Below, in pieces: positions 33,808 through 43,190 of a DNA stretch of 52,274 nucleotides. A program made the translations under genes and the position numbers. The stretch covers positions 1-52,274 of the forward strand of contig JAZRYW010000022.1 in the NCBI GenBank assembly GCA_045600965.1, in the 5' to 3' direction. Under the pieces are notes generated by a model, which had not been told where the DNA came from, did not search any database, and worked only from the letters and a program-made list of their open reading frames with translations. The number at the start of each line of letters is the position of its first letter. Positions within the stretch are counted from its first letter, which is position 1. This stretch comes from RGIG6374 sp045600965. GTDB lineage: Bacteria > Bacteroidota > Bacteroidia > Bacteroidales > UBA932.

Positions 33808-33836
33808 AGAGGTCGACTTTTGGTCGGCCTCTTTTT
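33808..33836 (+). terminator. Rho-independent terminator after tRNA-Val
   Basis: AGAGGTCGAC, loop TTTTG, GTCGGCCTCT, then TTTT. The stem arms are identical to those of the terminator at 14143. Confidence 0.9.
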
Positions 33837-33856
33837 ATATTCTTCGTATTGGACTG

Positions 33857-35824
33857 TTACTGTCTGTCGGCGTATTTTCTTGACCAGGAGGATATTTCCG
33901 GATCCAGATTGGCTCTGTGCACAAGTCTCGGATTGATTGTGATGGCATCAAGATAACATCTTTCCGCCTCCTCCTGCCTGCCAAGCCTGTGGTGAAGCAC
34001 GGCTTCAAGATATAGCACGGTGTCATTCTGCTCCAGATGCCCGAGTATCTCCAGCGCACTGTGATTGTAGTTGAGCGACAGCAGCGCAATTGCGGAATTG
34101 ATGTCCTCATAGGGCCTGAGGATTGTAAGGGCCGTCTTGTAGTCGTGCCGTGAGAGAGCCTCCAGCCCGCTCATATACAGGGTGTCGACTTCGTCGGTGT
34201 ATACCGTGTCCTTCAACATATTGGGTATGTGGGTGCAGAAACTGAAGTCCACCTTCCGCAACGCAGGATATATGCTGTCCCGAATGTATCCGAAGACGGG
34301 CAGGGTGGACAGCGCCTTCTCCCTCAGGTCCGGGTCGCTTATGGAGAGGATCTCTTCGATTCCTTCAAGATCCCTTTCCAGATAAGGGTCAGACCTGCAT
34401 ATCCTCTCCAGTGAAGGCCAGTCCTCAGCCAGTTTCCCTGATGTGACATCCACTGTCTTTGCGGATGTCACAGGACCGGTGAATGACGAGTCAAGGGAAA
34501 AGGTCCTCATCCTTTCCATCTCGCGTTCACGCCTGCATTCGTTCACGAACTGTCTGAACATTGATTCAATCTCACGGCTGCGCCTGTTTGCCAGAGTCTC
34601 ATTAGCCCTCCAGATGCCCTCAGGAGAGCAGGTCGCAGTGATGCGTATCGAATCGAGAATGAGATTGTCCTGGAATATCAAATCCCTTGCAAGTCCTTTC
34701 ATCCGTTCCATCTCGGAGGCGTTGTCACCGAATGAGGCATCATATTCGTACTTTCCCTTGGGAAATGATATTCTGGCTGTTCCGTTGACCGTGGCGTTGC
34801 GCAGTATGACCTTTCTGCGGTATCGGGTCTCACGGTCGGCCATAGAGGCCAGCGTGGATATGTAGTATGTCAGTGGCGGGCATTCCGGCATAGTGTATAT
34901 CCTTTCGCCCTGTTTCCAGATATCTCCATCCAGGGAAAGGAACACCTTCCTGATGTCATCATCGATGGGAATGGTCTGGCTGTAATGGTAGCTGAGCTCT
35001 CCGTCAGTGTGATGAATGACCGAATCGAGGCGCACGCCCTCAGTTATGAACGGATCCTTGACATATTTCCGGTACATCCTGTCAACTGAATTCTTCTTGT
35101 AGGTGTTCCACCTGAGTTTCAGCGTCCGGGTATAATGGTCCACTATCTGCTGGTAGTTGAGCCCGAAGAGCGATGTGACCGTGCTGTCGACCTCGACCAT
35201 CGTGCTGTCGGACTTCATTTTCCACAAGGCCGGAAGGTTGCGTTCGATGAATGTCTCCAGCGGCCCGAGGTGAACGAAGTTGGCAAGGAATCCGTCCTTG
35301 TCATCCAGTATGCCGGCAATGAATCTGTTGTAAAGTTCATATCCACGCAACTGCCGGTTCCTGTAGTCTGATCCTGTTATCATCACCTGCTCCAGGCGCA
35401 TCGTATCACCGCCTATCTCCAGCTTCGGATGGAAACGCACCTGCCAGGAATTGTCCTGCATCGCCTCCGGAACAAGAATCTCAAACCCTATCGTGACCTT
35501 GCCGTCACGTTCGGCCACATTGAGGAAGCGTGCGGTGACAACGGCAGCCTTGATGCGTTCATTCGCCACCATCTCTCCGCTGCTGGCATCATAGACTGCC
35601 TGCATCACCGTCATTTTCCTGTGGTCAAGCGTGATCTGCTGTTCTTCCGAAGGGGCGAAGGAATCGTCCTCCTCAGTCATCCGGAGTTCGTCAATGATAT
35701 TTATGCTTGCCGATGGCCGCTCGGATTCCAACCGGTGCAGTGTCCGTGAGGAAGAGCATCCCGATACCACCAGTATTATGGAAAAGGCAAAGGCCAGTCT
35801 ATAGTTGAAGTATCGGTCTGACAT
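33857..35824 (-). CDS. Fimbrial-locus lipoprotein with TPR C-terminus
   Basis: A 655-residue lipoprotein (lipobox VVSGC, Cys23). A beta-rich N-terminal half contains YTMPECPPLTYYISTLA. A central stretch near residue 400 (TCSPEGIWRANETLANRRS) resembles the OmpA-like SPEG..N..LS..R signature of lipoproteins linked to Bacteroidota fimbriae. The last 100 residues look like two or three TPR repeats (YLEAVLHHRLGRQEEAERCY). It is last in the fimbrial operon and overlaps the tip-like gene by 26 bp. It may help assembly or anchoring at the outer membrane; function is inferred from position only. Confidence 0.75.
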   Translation of the reverse strand: MSDRYFNYRLAFAFSIILVVSGCSSSRTLHRLESERPSASINIIDELRMTEEDDSFAPSEEQQITLDHRKMTVMQAVYDASSGEMVANERIKAAVVTARFLNVAERDGKVTIGFEILVPEAMQDNSWQVRFHPKLEIGGDTMRLEQVMITGSDYRNRQLRGYELYNRFIAGILDDKDGFLANFVHLGPLETFIERNLPALWKMKSDSTMVEVDSTVTSLFGLNYQQIVDHYTRTLKLRWNTYKKNSVDRMYRKYVKDPFITEGVRLDSVIHHTDGELSYHYSQTIPIDDDIRKVFLSLDGDIWKQGERIYTMPECPPLTYYISTLASMADRETRYRRKVILRNATVNGTARISFPKGKYEYDASFGDNASEMERMKGLARDLIFQDNLILDSIRITATCSPEGIWRANETLANRRSREIESMFRQFVNECRREREMERMRTFSLDSSFTGPVTSAKTVDVTSGKLAEDWPSLERICRSDPYLERDLEGIEEILSISDPDLREKALSTLPVFGYIRDSIYPALRKVDFSFCTHIPNMLKDTVYTDEVDTLYMSGLEALSRHDYKTALTILRPYEDINSAIALLSLNYNHSALEILGHLEQNDTVLYLEAVLHHRLGRQEEAERCYLDAITINPRLVHRANLDPEISSWSRKYADRQ

Positions 35825-37367
35825 AGCCGTTATATGTTTTATCTTTCTTGTTGGGGCTGACGAAGCCGAAATTCTCAGAGTATGCCTTCTGTGCGGAAGC
35901 CATTGTGCTTGACCATACGTAACTGCTGCTCCCGTATTCAGAATACAGCGTGGCCCCTCCCGCTTTCTTGATGGATCCGCTTACCGTGCCGCTGGCCGGA
36001 CTGTAGTCGGATGCACCCCTTGTCGAATAAAGGCTTGCTATCTGCTTGAGGGCCCCCATTGACCAGCTGCCGGCAGGAAATCCGTCGGTGGAGTAGTTGA
36101 GGCAGAAGTAGGCTGCGGGGTATGTGTCCTTGCTGTATCTGGATGACATCCCTATTGCATTCGTGTTGGCCTTGCCCTCGATGTCCTCCTCGGCATAGGC
36201 GTAGAAGTCGGTGGTCGTCACGCCTGAGATGTTTTCCTGCAGGGTGGACCATACCCGGCTGGTGCTCTGGAGGGCGCAGACCCATATCTGGTTGCCCTGA
36301 TTGCGCTTCCCGTCGACATCGAACACAATCCCTATGCATTTCTTCTTTCCGTCGAGAGTGCTGCTCCAGCTGCCGTCGGAATAGAAGAAGTCGGCAACCT
36401 TCGGCATATTGTCCTCCAGCAGGGAGGTGTCGACCCTCCAGGAGGTTTCGGACAGGGCATCTCCCTTGAATGTGATGACGATGTCGTAGCGTTTCCCGTT
36501 TTCGAGAGAGAAATCTCTGTATGCATCGCCTCCAAGGAACATACGGTAGCATACGGTTCCGTGCTTGTCAGGACCTTCGTATTGCCCTACCAGTTCAAGA
36601 TATGTGCAAAGCCCAGTGTAGTAGGGGATATTGTCCAATACCTTGAGCGATGGCGAGGAGTTGCCCGGCAGCAGCACTCCCTGTGCGTTCTGGAAGCAGT
36701 ACAGGTCGACTCCTGATGTGGTAAGGCCGCTCAGCGAACTGCCTGTGACACTGTCCCCGTCATAAACCGTCTGGCTTGCGGAAACCGCCTTTGAAGTGCC
36801 GAAGATGCCGGTGAAGTTTGTCACATCGTGAAGATAGACTCCACTGAACGTGATGCTTGTGTTGGTAAGACGGGAAATGTCGGCCCTTACGTTGATTCTT
36901 GCCACACAACGTGTCATAGGAACGGTTATCGAACTGCAGTTCTGTGTGGTGATCCCACTCGCGGCCCCCGACATCAGCACCTGTCCGGATGGCCCGGATA
37001 CGGAGCCGCCCGCCGCGGTGAAGGTCTTGGCCTCCAAGTCCTTGAGGGATATCGCACCCAGGTCGATGCCGGCATTGGCCACCAGACGGCACTCGTACTT
37101 CATATTGCTCCACATATTCATAGTGAAGGAAAGCCCCTTGTTGAAGGAGTGGTACTGCAGGTCGCCGTATGAATTGTAGATGTATATGTTCAGGTCGCTG
37201 AGCAGGCCTTCGTTGACAGGAACTCCCTTGGTGGTGTATCCGTCCATTATCCGCAGGTTTATCTCAACCTGCCTGAGCGCTCCGACTGTGTCTATGCGCC
37301 CTTCCTCGCCCGTGCAGGCGACGGCCAGAGCCGCGATCAGCGGCAGAATCGTTCTTTTCATATTCAT
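35799..37367 (-). CDS. Fimbrial tip/accessory lipoprotein (DUF4906-like)
   Basis: A 522-residue lipoprotein (lipobox ALAVAC). The N-terminal half looks like an Mfa/fimbrillin-type domain: LSDLNIYIYNSYGDLQYHSF and VPMTRCVARINVRAD parallel the fimbrillin sequence in the same operon. The C-terminal part starts PKVADFFYSDGSWSSTLDGK, a motif common in Bacteroidota surface lipoproteins, and ends in a Ser/Tyr-rich domain. The start at 37367 (MNMKRT) overlaps the Mfa2 gene stop (ATGA). It is probably a tip or minor fimbrial subunit; the DUF4906 assignment is from memory. Confidence 0.75.
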   Translation of the reverse strand: MNMKRTILPLIAALAVACTGEEGRIDTVGALRQVEINLRIMDGYTTKGVPVNEGLLSDLNIYIYNSYGDLQYHSFNKGLSFTMNMWSNMKYECRLVANAGIDLGAISLKDLEAKTFTAAGGSVSGPSGQVLMSGAASGITTQNCSSITVPMTRCVARINVRADISRLTNTSITFSGVYLHDVTNFTGIFGTSKAVSASQTVYDGDSVTGSSLSGLTTSGVDLYCFQNAQGVLLPGNSSPSLKVLDNIPYYTGLCTYLELVGQYEGPDKHGTVCYRMFLGGDAYRDFSLENGKRYDIVITFKGDALSETSWRVDTSLLEDNMPKVADFFYSDGSWSSTLDGKKKCIGIVFDVDGKRNQGNQIWVCALQSTSRVWSTLQENISGVTTTDFYAYAEEDIEGKANTNAIGMSSRYSKDTYPAAYFCLNYSTDGFPAGSWSMGALKQIASLYSTRGASDYSPASGTVSGSIKKAGGATLYSEYGSSSYVWSSTMASAQKAYSENFGFVSPNKKDKTYNGYVRPILQL

Positions 37368-38212
37368 ATTGTAATGCTGTAGTTGTGGATATCCCATTGC
37401 TCGATGGTCACGGACAAAGTCTTCTGGATGTTGTCTATCGTAATGTGTATGTCGGAAAAGAATGCCGGGTCGTCCTCTGATTTGATGCCGGCGGATCTTA
37501 TCAGCATTCCCAGGTTGTATCCTGAGAAGGAATGGTCCTCGCCTATGACGGTCAGTTCAAGTTTGTCAAGGTTTTTCTGCTGGCCTATGTTGGCCTCGAA
37601 GGTCACCATGTCCGCTGTCCCGCCGGAAGCTTTTGTCCTCGCAGCCGACTTCTCTATCCTCAGCGGGACCGCCGCCAGAGACTTGTCGGCATAGTAGCCT
37701 CCGGTGGATCCCGTGATGCGTATGCTTTCCGGCCTGCTGCCGAAACCGGAAGGGATGACGTCTATGATGAGCCTGGCGTACATCCGCTTCATCCCGAACT
37801 CTGCGTATGCCTCCTCCGCATTGCAGTCAAGCTCCGCGGAGGCCCAGAACAGGGGGTCGGTGTCGGTGGAGTTGAAAAGTATCGACATACTGCCTATGTC
37901 GATGACGCTCTTGTGGGATATTCCTTTCCAGACGTGCACCCGGTCGGTTTTCCTTCCGACAGGTATTTCACGGAGCCCGGCAGTGTCCCCGCTTTCCAGA
38001 TTGAAGTAGGAATCAAGGGTTGACTGCCCTGCAAGAAACCACACCAGGGTACTGCTCCCGTCCTTGACTTCAATGGCGGAGGTGTCTTTCAGACTGACGT
38101 AGCAGGGACAGACGCTTCTGTCCTCCTTGATGCCGCAGGCGGCGGGGAGCACTGCGGCCAGAAGGAGGGAAGTGAGGACAAGCGCAGTGCGCGGGTGTGA
38201 TGTCATAGTCAT
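37364..38212 (-). CDS. FimB/Mfa2 family fimbrial anchor subunit
   Basis: A 282-residue lipoprotein whose mature start, CGIKEDRSVCPCYVSL, is the hallmark of FimB/Mfa2 proteins. These sit at the base of the fimbria in the outer membrane, anchor it and set its length. The Mfa2-like two-domain beta structure fits the size. It starts 11 bp after the major fimbrillin gene and overlaps the tip-like gene (ATGA). Confidence 0.88.
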   Translation of the reverse strand: MTMTSHPRTALVLTSLLLAAVLPAACGIKEDRSVCPCYVSLKDTSAIEVKDGSSTLVWFLAGQSTLDSYFNLESGDTAGLREIPVGRKTDRVHVWKGISHKSVIDIGSMSILFNSTDTDPLFWASAELDCNAEEAYAEFGMKRMYARLIIDVIPSGFGSRPESIRITGSTGGYYADKSLAAVPLRIEKSAARTKASGGTADMVTFEANIGQQKNLDKLELTVIGEDHSFSGYNLGMLIRSAGIKSEDDPAFFSDIHITIDNIQKTLSVTIEQWDIHNYSITI

Positions 38213-38223
38213 TTGATGATTGT

Positions 38224-39297
38224 TTAGAATTCGGTGTTGACCGTGTTGTTGGTGTTCCAGTCAAGAATATTAAGTGATATCGAGCACTGGGCTGTGGAGA
38301 CGGGAATGTCAGGAGAATCGCTGCCGGGGCGTGTGATGCAGACCGTATAGGAATAAGTGCTGTTGGCAAGTACTCCGTCGGTGGTCGACCCTTCACCCTT
38401 GAATGCACCCCTGTTGATGTCGATGGGCCAGTAATAGAGATGTCCGTTGAGTTTCCCTTCAATCACCAGCCTGGTGAACCGCACATTGTCACTTTCCTGG
38501 GCGACATTGTTCTGATAGGCTATGAAATAGTGCTTCGTCGTGTGTCCGCTTCCGCTGCTGATGCTTCCGACAGTGTCATAGAAGGCGCCGGAAAGGGCTG
38601 TGCCGCTGTTGTCGGCTTCGACATACTTCTTGCTGTTGTAAATCTTAGGCGTTTCCGGCTGTGTGAAGCCGTCGCTGAATCTGGCCTTCCCGACGACGTT
38701 GGTTACGTATACCTTCACGTCATTGAGCTTCTCGTTGGCATAGGAGGTGTTCGAGAAGTCGATGCTGAGCTTGTCCACGCAGATTCTGGCCACCAGTCTC
38801 TTCATATTGATGGTAAGCGTGTTCTGTCCTGTCGAGACGGGAGTGAAAGTGGTGTCCCGGCCGGTCATTGTGAATGAACCGTTGTTTTCATACTTCAGGT
38901 CGGAGCAAAGAGCCAGGAAGTCGGATTCGGCCTTGACACCGCTCCAGTCGGTTTCGTGGTAGTTGGCTACGGCATATACGTGCTTCTTTCCGGTTGTGGT
39001 CTTGATTGTGTTGCCTGTCTTCTGCACGTCCGATGTCACAAGCAGGCTGGCGTCCAGATCCTTGGTTGAGTTGTCCGCGCGGAAAACGAATATTGCCAGA
39101 TTGTTCAGCTTGGCATCGTTCTGTGCCGTAGGGGCTGTGGTGGATTTGGTTTCCTGACCGAATCCGGAAAGGTTTACCGTCATAATCGCTTCCTCGCGCA
39201 TTGAAAGTTCCTGAGGAAGGAGTTCCTGATTCTGGCAGGATACTGCGGCTGCCACTCCGAGCAGGATGGATGCAGCCTTGATTGTCTGTCTGTACAT
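38224..39297 (-). CDS. Major fimbrillin, FimA/Mfa1 family
   Basis: A 357-residue lipoprotein (lipobox AAAVSC, Cys about 21). The conserved start of the fimbrillin domain is visible: AKLNNLAIFVFRADNSTKD, followed by NMKRLVARICVD. In Porphyromonas such proteins are exported as lipoproteins and then cut by an Arg protease so that a donor strand is freed; a candidate Arg lies in ELSMREEAIMT, but the cleavage is not shown. The start at 39297 (MYRQTIKAAS) is used; an upstream open frame runs into DUF3575 and is not used. Likely the main fimbrial shaft protein. Confidence 0.87.
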   Translation of the reverse strand: MYRQTIKAASILLGVAAAVSCQNQELLPQELSMREEAIMTVNLSGFGQETKSTTAPTAQNDAKLNNLAIFVFRADNSTKDLDASLLVTSDVQKTGNTIKTTTGKKHVYAVANYHETDWSGVKAESDFLALCSDLKYENNGSFTMTGRDTTFTPVSTGQNTLTINMKRLVARICVDKLSIDFSNTSYANEKLNDVKVYVTNVVGKARFSDGFTQPETPKIYNSKKYVEADNSGTALSGAFYDTVGSISSGSGHTTKHYFIAYQNNVAQESDNVRFTRLVIEGKLNGHLYYWPIDINRGAFKGEGSTTDGVLANSTYSYTVCITRPGSDSPDIPVSTAQCSISLNILDWNTNNTVNTEF

Positions 39298-39343
39298 AAT
39301 TCTTGTGTTTTGTTTTGGTTTGTGTTTTTGAAAAGGTATTGTT

Positions 39344-39889
39344 TTAGAAAACGTAGGCAAGCTGGACAAGTATGTCATTGATGCGCAGGAAGGGTCTGTT
39401 GCCTGAGGAAACGACTCTGCCGCAGGTGGGGCAGGCATACTGGACATACTGTTCATAACCTCCCCAGAGCCCGGCTCCGAACTCAAGGTTAAGGCATTTT
39501 CCGAGCATCCAGGCCCATCCGGCGTAGGCTCCGATGCCGTAGGCGTCGCCTTCGCTTGTCAGTGGCCCGGAAAATCCTCCGACACTGTATTGGGAGTACT
39601 GCAGTTTGGTTCCGAGAAACCAGGATGAATATATGTGCCACGGCCAGTATCTCGCACCGACCGAACAGGTCATCTGCCTGTTCTGAAATGTATCGCGCCC
39701 CTGGCCGTAATGCCAGGGATTGTAACGCGCCTGGGCGGTGATGGAAATGTTGCGGGACAGGCCGACTCCAAGTTCTGTATTCAGTGTACCGAGATTGGCC
39801 AGTTCAGCCGCATTGGTTGCCACGCTGTAGTTCTGCGCCTTGAGCGGAAGACTGAGCATTGCGATGATAAGGAGATGTGTGAGTTTCAT
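39344..39889 (-). CDS. DUF3575 outer-membrane beta-barrel-like protein
   Basis: A 181-residue protein with a cleavable signal peptide (MKLTHLLIIAMLSLPLKAQ) and alternating beta strands with aromatic ends (ARYNPWHYGQG, ARYWPWHIYSSWFLG). It ends in a short strand QLAYVF, typical of outer-membrane beta barrels. DUF3575 genes commonly lead FimA-type operons. The region CPTCGR adds two cysteines. Transcribed from the promoter at 39909. The start at 39889 is preferred over a longer frame that runs through the promoter and the upstream terminator. Confidence 0.85.
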   Translation of the reverse strand: MKLTHLLIIAMLSLPLKAQNYSVATNAAELANLGTLNTELGVGLSRNISITAQARYNPWHYGQGRDTFQNRQMTCSVGARYWPWHIYSSWFLGTKLQYSQYSVGGFSGPLTSEGDAYGIGAYAGWAWMLGKCLNLEFGAGLWGGYEQYVQYACPTCGRVVSSGNRPFLRINDILVQLAYVF

Positions 39890-39908
39890 TGCGCTTCGTT
39901 TTTCGCTG

Positions 39909-39916
39909 CAAAAATA
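39909..39916 (-). promoter_or_regulatory. Promoter -7 box of the fimbrial operon
   Basis: TATTTTTG on the minus strand, 20 bp before the DUF3575 ATG. No clear -33. I see no flanking inverted repeats of the kind that would allow promoter inversion. Confidence 0.55.
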
Positions 39917-40013
39917 TTGGAGCCGAAACATAGATTTTGAGTGAAAAAGACATTTTTCCTTATCCGTGAAAGGTCTTTCCAAAATGCCTGTTTTGACGAT
40001 TCCGTCAAACGAC

Positions 40014-40041
40014 AAAAAGCCCCGAAGCAACGCTCCGGGGC
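40014..40041 (-). terminator. Rho-independent terminator of the amidase-like gene
   Basis: On the minus strand GCCCCG (with an internal mismatch) pairs across a small loop with CGGGGC (40019-40041), followed by TTTTT. A smaller perfect hairpin TTTGACG-ATTC-CGTCAAA (39992-40009) follows. Together they separate the amidase gene from the fimbrial operon. Confidence 0.8.
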
Positions 40042-40094
40042 CATTCCTGTTTTTTTTGAAATCAGTGCATTTCGGAAAAGATTTATCTTCTGAA

Positions 40095-43000
40095 CTATCT
40101 TTGCAGGAAAGAGCAAATCTGCCCGACAAGTTCGTTCAACTTTTCTTCATTTTCAATGGTCTCGATGGGGAAACCTAGGGATACCACCTTGTAATCCTTG
40201 CCGTCATAAGCCACTCCTGCGGAGATGTTGGTGTCGGCATAGCGGAAAATGGTGTATGCGTTCCGGCCCTGGGGGACGATTCCGTCAGGGGCGTCCACCT
40301 GATAGATGCGGTCGTTCATTTGACTTGCGAAAGTGAAATCTCCTGTAAATCCGGCAGGCGAGTCCTGAGCGCGGACCAGTCCTGTGCGCCCGGCTTTGTT
40401 TGTCATCCACTTCCAATGGAGGACTTCGGTGGCGAACTTCTTAGATGGCTCGATGATTCCGGCTGTCATAGTGGAGTCGATATCGTATCCGAATACATTG
40501 TCCCATATGTCGGTGGCTATGTTGCTGCCTGAGAGCACGAGTCTTCCACCATCGTTCAGGTAGGCGCTTATGGCCTTCTGCAGTCCGGCCGTAAATACAC
40601 GGTAACGGAGCTCCGAAGCCCCGGGGCGTCCAACCATAGTGGTGAGCTGCTTGCCCAGGATTATGTCCACCATCTGGAAATCATTCATTGAAACCATACC
40701 CTTTTCTACGGCGGAACGGCTTGTCGAGACGAAAGACATACCGTTCTCAAGGAAGGCCCTGCCGTGCCTGAGCGGAAAGTCGAAGGTGTTGCCCGCGATG
40801 GCCTTCGTTTCCATATCACCGTCGCTGGCGCCGAATCCCGGCGCATCATCATCCGTCCAGGGCATCGACCGGCGCTCCTCGTGAATGGCCCCCGTGTAGA
40901 GGAGATCGCAGATGTAGGGGATTCCGGCATCGATGGATGTAAGGAATCCGGCCCGTGTGGTGTCCCTGGTGGCATAACTTGCCGGGGCGCTCACCCTGTC
41001 GAAGCCGTTGACGACAAGCACGGTTCCGTTGCCGTTCAGCGCCTGGCCCACGGAAAGCGTCTCGGAAGGGAAGGAGGCTCCGCCCTCATTGACTGCCACC
41101 ACTTTGAAACTGTAGATTATGCCGGGCTCAATTTCGGTTTCGTAAAAGTTGTCCTCCACAAGCGCTCCGTTGTCGAATCCGCCGTCATCCCTTGCGCAGT
41201 ACACGACATAGCCGCAGGCCTTGGCCGACGGCTCCAGAGGATCGTCGGTCGGATTCCATTTCAACTGGGCACAGGTCACACCTCTTCTTGAATATGTAGT
41301 GGCGACCATATCCTTCACAGGCAGTGGCTGGACAACATAGTCGGTTCCTCCGGTGGTGCAAAGGAATCTGAGAATTCCCTTGTATATGGCCCTTGACACG
41401 GTGAATCTGAAGGCGGGGTCGAGACCGTAGCGCATATCCGCAAAGTTCTGGTGAGACAGCAGTTCAAGTATCATAGCCGGAACCTGGGGGTATCTCGATT
41501 CGGCATAAGACCTGTTCCAAAGCCCACGTCTGGTCCATAAAGGCTCGAACAGGGACTGGACGTCACCGATGATCTGGGTCTGTACCAGATCGCACAGTTC
41601 CCGCGATATGACTCTGTCCGTCCCGTCGGGAAGGGTGGGGCTTCCCTCACGCATCCTTGTGTAGATGGCCAGGGTGCCTATGATGGAGTCGCTCGGCGTT
41701 GTGCCGGCATCGCTGTGCAATGCGAACGAAAGGTCAATTGGAATGTTATAACCTTTCGCGTCAGATGTCTCCTCTGTTCTTGGCAGCCTGTATGAACCCA
41801 GCGCGAGCGCGTTGACCCACAGCCCACGGCTCTGGAAGTCGTCGTTGTAGTCGTTCAGGTCGTTGTTGACAGAGTAAATCTCGGGTTCGAAACCGGCCCA
41901 CTGCAGCCAGTAGCGTGCACCTTCCGCGAAGCGCGGGTAGCCGCTCGTCCGCTCGCGGACCTCATAGGCCACAGCCTTAGGTCTGCCATCAGCATCGACA
42001 GCAGATGGTTTGCGCGCAATGTTTCCCATACCGCCGCCGAACTTGACCGCATCGCAGGTGACGACGGCTCCGGGGTCCGAACCGAGGTTGGAAACGGTCA
42101 CTCCCTGGTCAGCGTTGCGTCCCGACTTGAAATTGAAGGTGCCGAGGTAGATCCAGGTGCCTCCGCCCATCTTCTGGTTGACCCTGAATTCGGTGGCCCC
42201 GCCTGAATGGTTGACGGTGTACCTGACATCCCCGGCGCTTTCCGGAAGGGTCTGGTAGGATACGTAGACTGCATAATCCCCCTCCTGAGGGATGTCGGGG
42301 CGCCATCTGGCAACGCTCTGCCTTTCCTCGTCCTCGATGCAGCGCACCATCCTCGCCGTGCCCATACGGAAAGGGTTCTGAGGATAGACATAGATGCTGT
42401 CGGTGTGTGAGAATCCGGGCTCTGCGGTATAGTCCCAGGCATACCTTCCGGTCCATTCGCTGTATCCGTCATTGTTGTTGAGAGGACCGGGGTCATTGTC
42501 CACGATCACTTCGTTCATCCGGCTGTCCCGCTCTCTGGGAAGAAGCACGTTCGCGCCGGCATTCTCCAGCATAGGCACGAGGAATGGGACCACATAGCTC
42601 CGGGTGTAAAGGTCCTCGACAGTCAGGAACATCCGTGCACGTTGCCACTCCCACCGCTCCGCAGTCTGGTCATAGTACCAGCCGTGGCTCTGCCACATCG
42701 CAATGTGCTTGCCTTCCAGACCCTTGCTGATTCCGTATGGAAGGGAGACCCTTGTAACCAGGGGGGTGACGGCCTGAGTCTTGCGTATCTTCGCGCTGCG
42801 ACCGCTGTAGAATGGCGAGCTCAGCCTTTCCAAAGGAAGCTTGTCGCAGTGGATACCGATGGTGGTGCACTTTGCGAACGCCTGGGGCATCATAGCGGCG
42901 GCTATGGCCTTCAGACGTGATATTGTCGTGTCCCTGATGGGGAACTCGGCCAGATATCTGTTGAAATGAATGTCTATCCTGTCACCGTCAGTCACGACTT

Positions 43001-43181
43001 TCTCAACACGTATCTTTCCTATGTGGGATGAGTTGGAACTGAGATAACTGAACATGGAATCGGCCATAGGCAGGAAAAGGGCCCTTGTACCCCTGTCGTT
43101 GCGTACTACGGCCTTGTCCGCATTTGCTGTCAGAGGGGACAGCACGGCAAACAGCGCAAGCAGAATGGTGGCAACTCTCAT
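40095..43181 (-). CDS. Large secreted N-acetylmuramoyl-L-alanine amidase-like protein with golvesin-type domain
   Basis: A 1028-residue exported protein (signal peptide ending PLTANA). The parts of an Amidase_3 fold are spread out: the metal His region around IPIDLSFALHSDAG and the catalytic Glu region AMILELLSHQNF. An insert in between (QEGDYAVYVSYQTLPESAGD to VTCDAVKFGGG) resembles the golvesin/xanthan-lyase-type carbohydrate-binding domain. A fibronectin III-like region follows near residue 690, then a C-terminal alpha/beta domain (VLVVNGFDRVSAP). Such proteins are often annotated as xanthan lyase or amidase, and the substrate is probably peptidoglycan or a polysaccharide. The upstream SpoU gene ends 9 bp before its start, so they may be co-transcribed. 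Confidence 0.78.
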   Translation of the reverse strand: MRVATILLALFAVLSPLTANADKAVVRNDRGTRALFLPMADSMFSYLSSNSSHIGKIRVEKVVTDGDRIDIHFNRYLAEFPIRDTTISRLKAIAAAMMPQAFAKCTTIGIHCDKLPLERLSSPFYSGRSAKIRKTQAVTPLVTRVSLPYGISKGLEGKHIAMWQSHGWYYDQTAERWEWQRARMFLTVEDLYTRSYVVPFLVPMLENAGANVLLPRERDSRMNEVIVDNDPGPLNNNDGYSEWTGRYAWDYTAEPGFSHTDSIYVYPQNPFRMGTARMVRCIEDEERQSVARWRPDIPQEGDYAVYVSYQTLPESAGDVRYTVNHSGGATEFRVNQKMGGGTWIYLGTFNFKSGRNADQGVTVSNLGSDPGAVVTCDAVKFGGGMGNIARKPSAVDADGRPKAVAYEVRERTSGYPRFAEGARYWLQWAGFEPEIYSVNNDLNDYNDDFQSRGLWVNALALGSYRLPRTEETSDAKGYNIPIDLSFALHSDAGTTPSDSIIGTLAIYTRMREGSPTLPDGTDRVISRELCDLVQTQIIGDVQSLFEPLWTRRGLWNRSYAESRYPQVPAMILELLSHQNFADMRYGLDPAFRFTVSRAIYKGILRFLCTTGGTDYVVQPLPVKDMVATTYSRRGVTCAQLKWNPTDDPLEPSAKACGYVVYCARDDGGFDNGALVEDNFYETEIEPGIIYSFKVVAVNEGGASFPSETLSVGQALNGNGTVLVVNGFDRVSAPASYATRDTTRAGFLTSIDAGIPYICDLLYTGAIHEERRSMPWTDDDAPGFGASDGDMETKAIAGNTFDFPLRHGRAFLENGMSFVSTSRSAVEKGMVSMNDFQMVDIILGKQLTTMVGRPGASELRYRVFTAGLQKAISAYLNDGGRLVLSGSNIATDIWDNVFGYDIDSTMTAGIIEPSKKFATEVLHWKWMTNKAGRTGLVRAQDSPAGFTGDFTFASQMNDRIYQVDAPDGIVPQGRNAYTIFRYADTNISAGVAYDGKDYKVVSLGFPIETIENEEKLNELVGQICSFLQR

Positions 43182-43190
43182 ATGACGAAT

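Noticed and set aside
39890..40012. Invertible (phase-variable) promoter for the fimbrial operon
   Set aside because: No pair of inverted repeats flanks the promoter and no recombinase gene is nearby.
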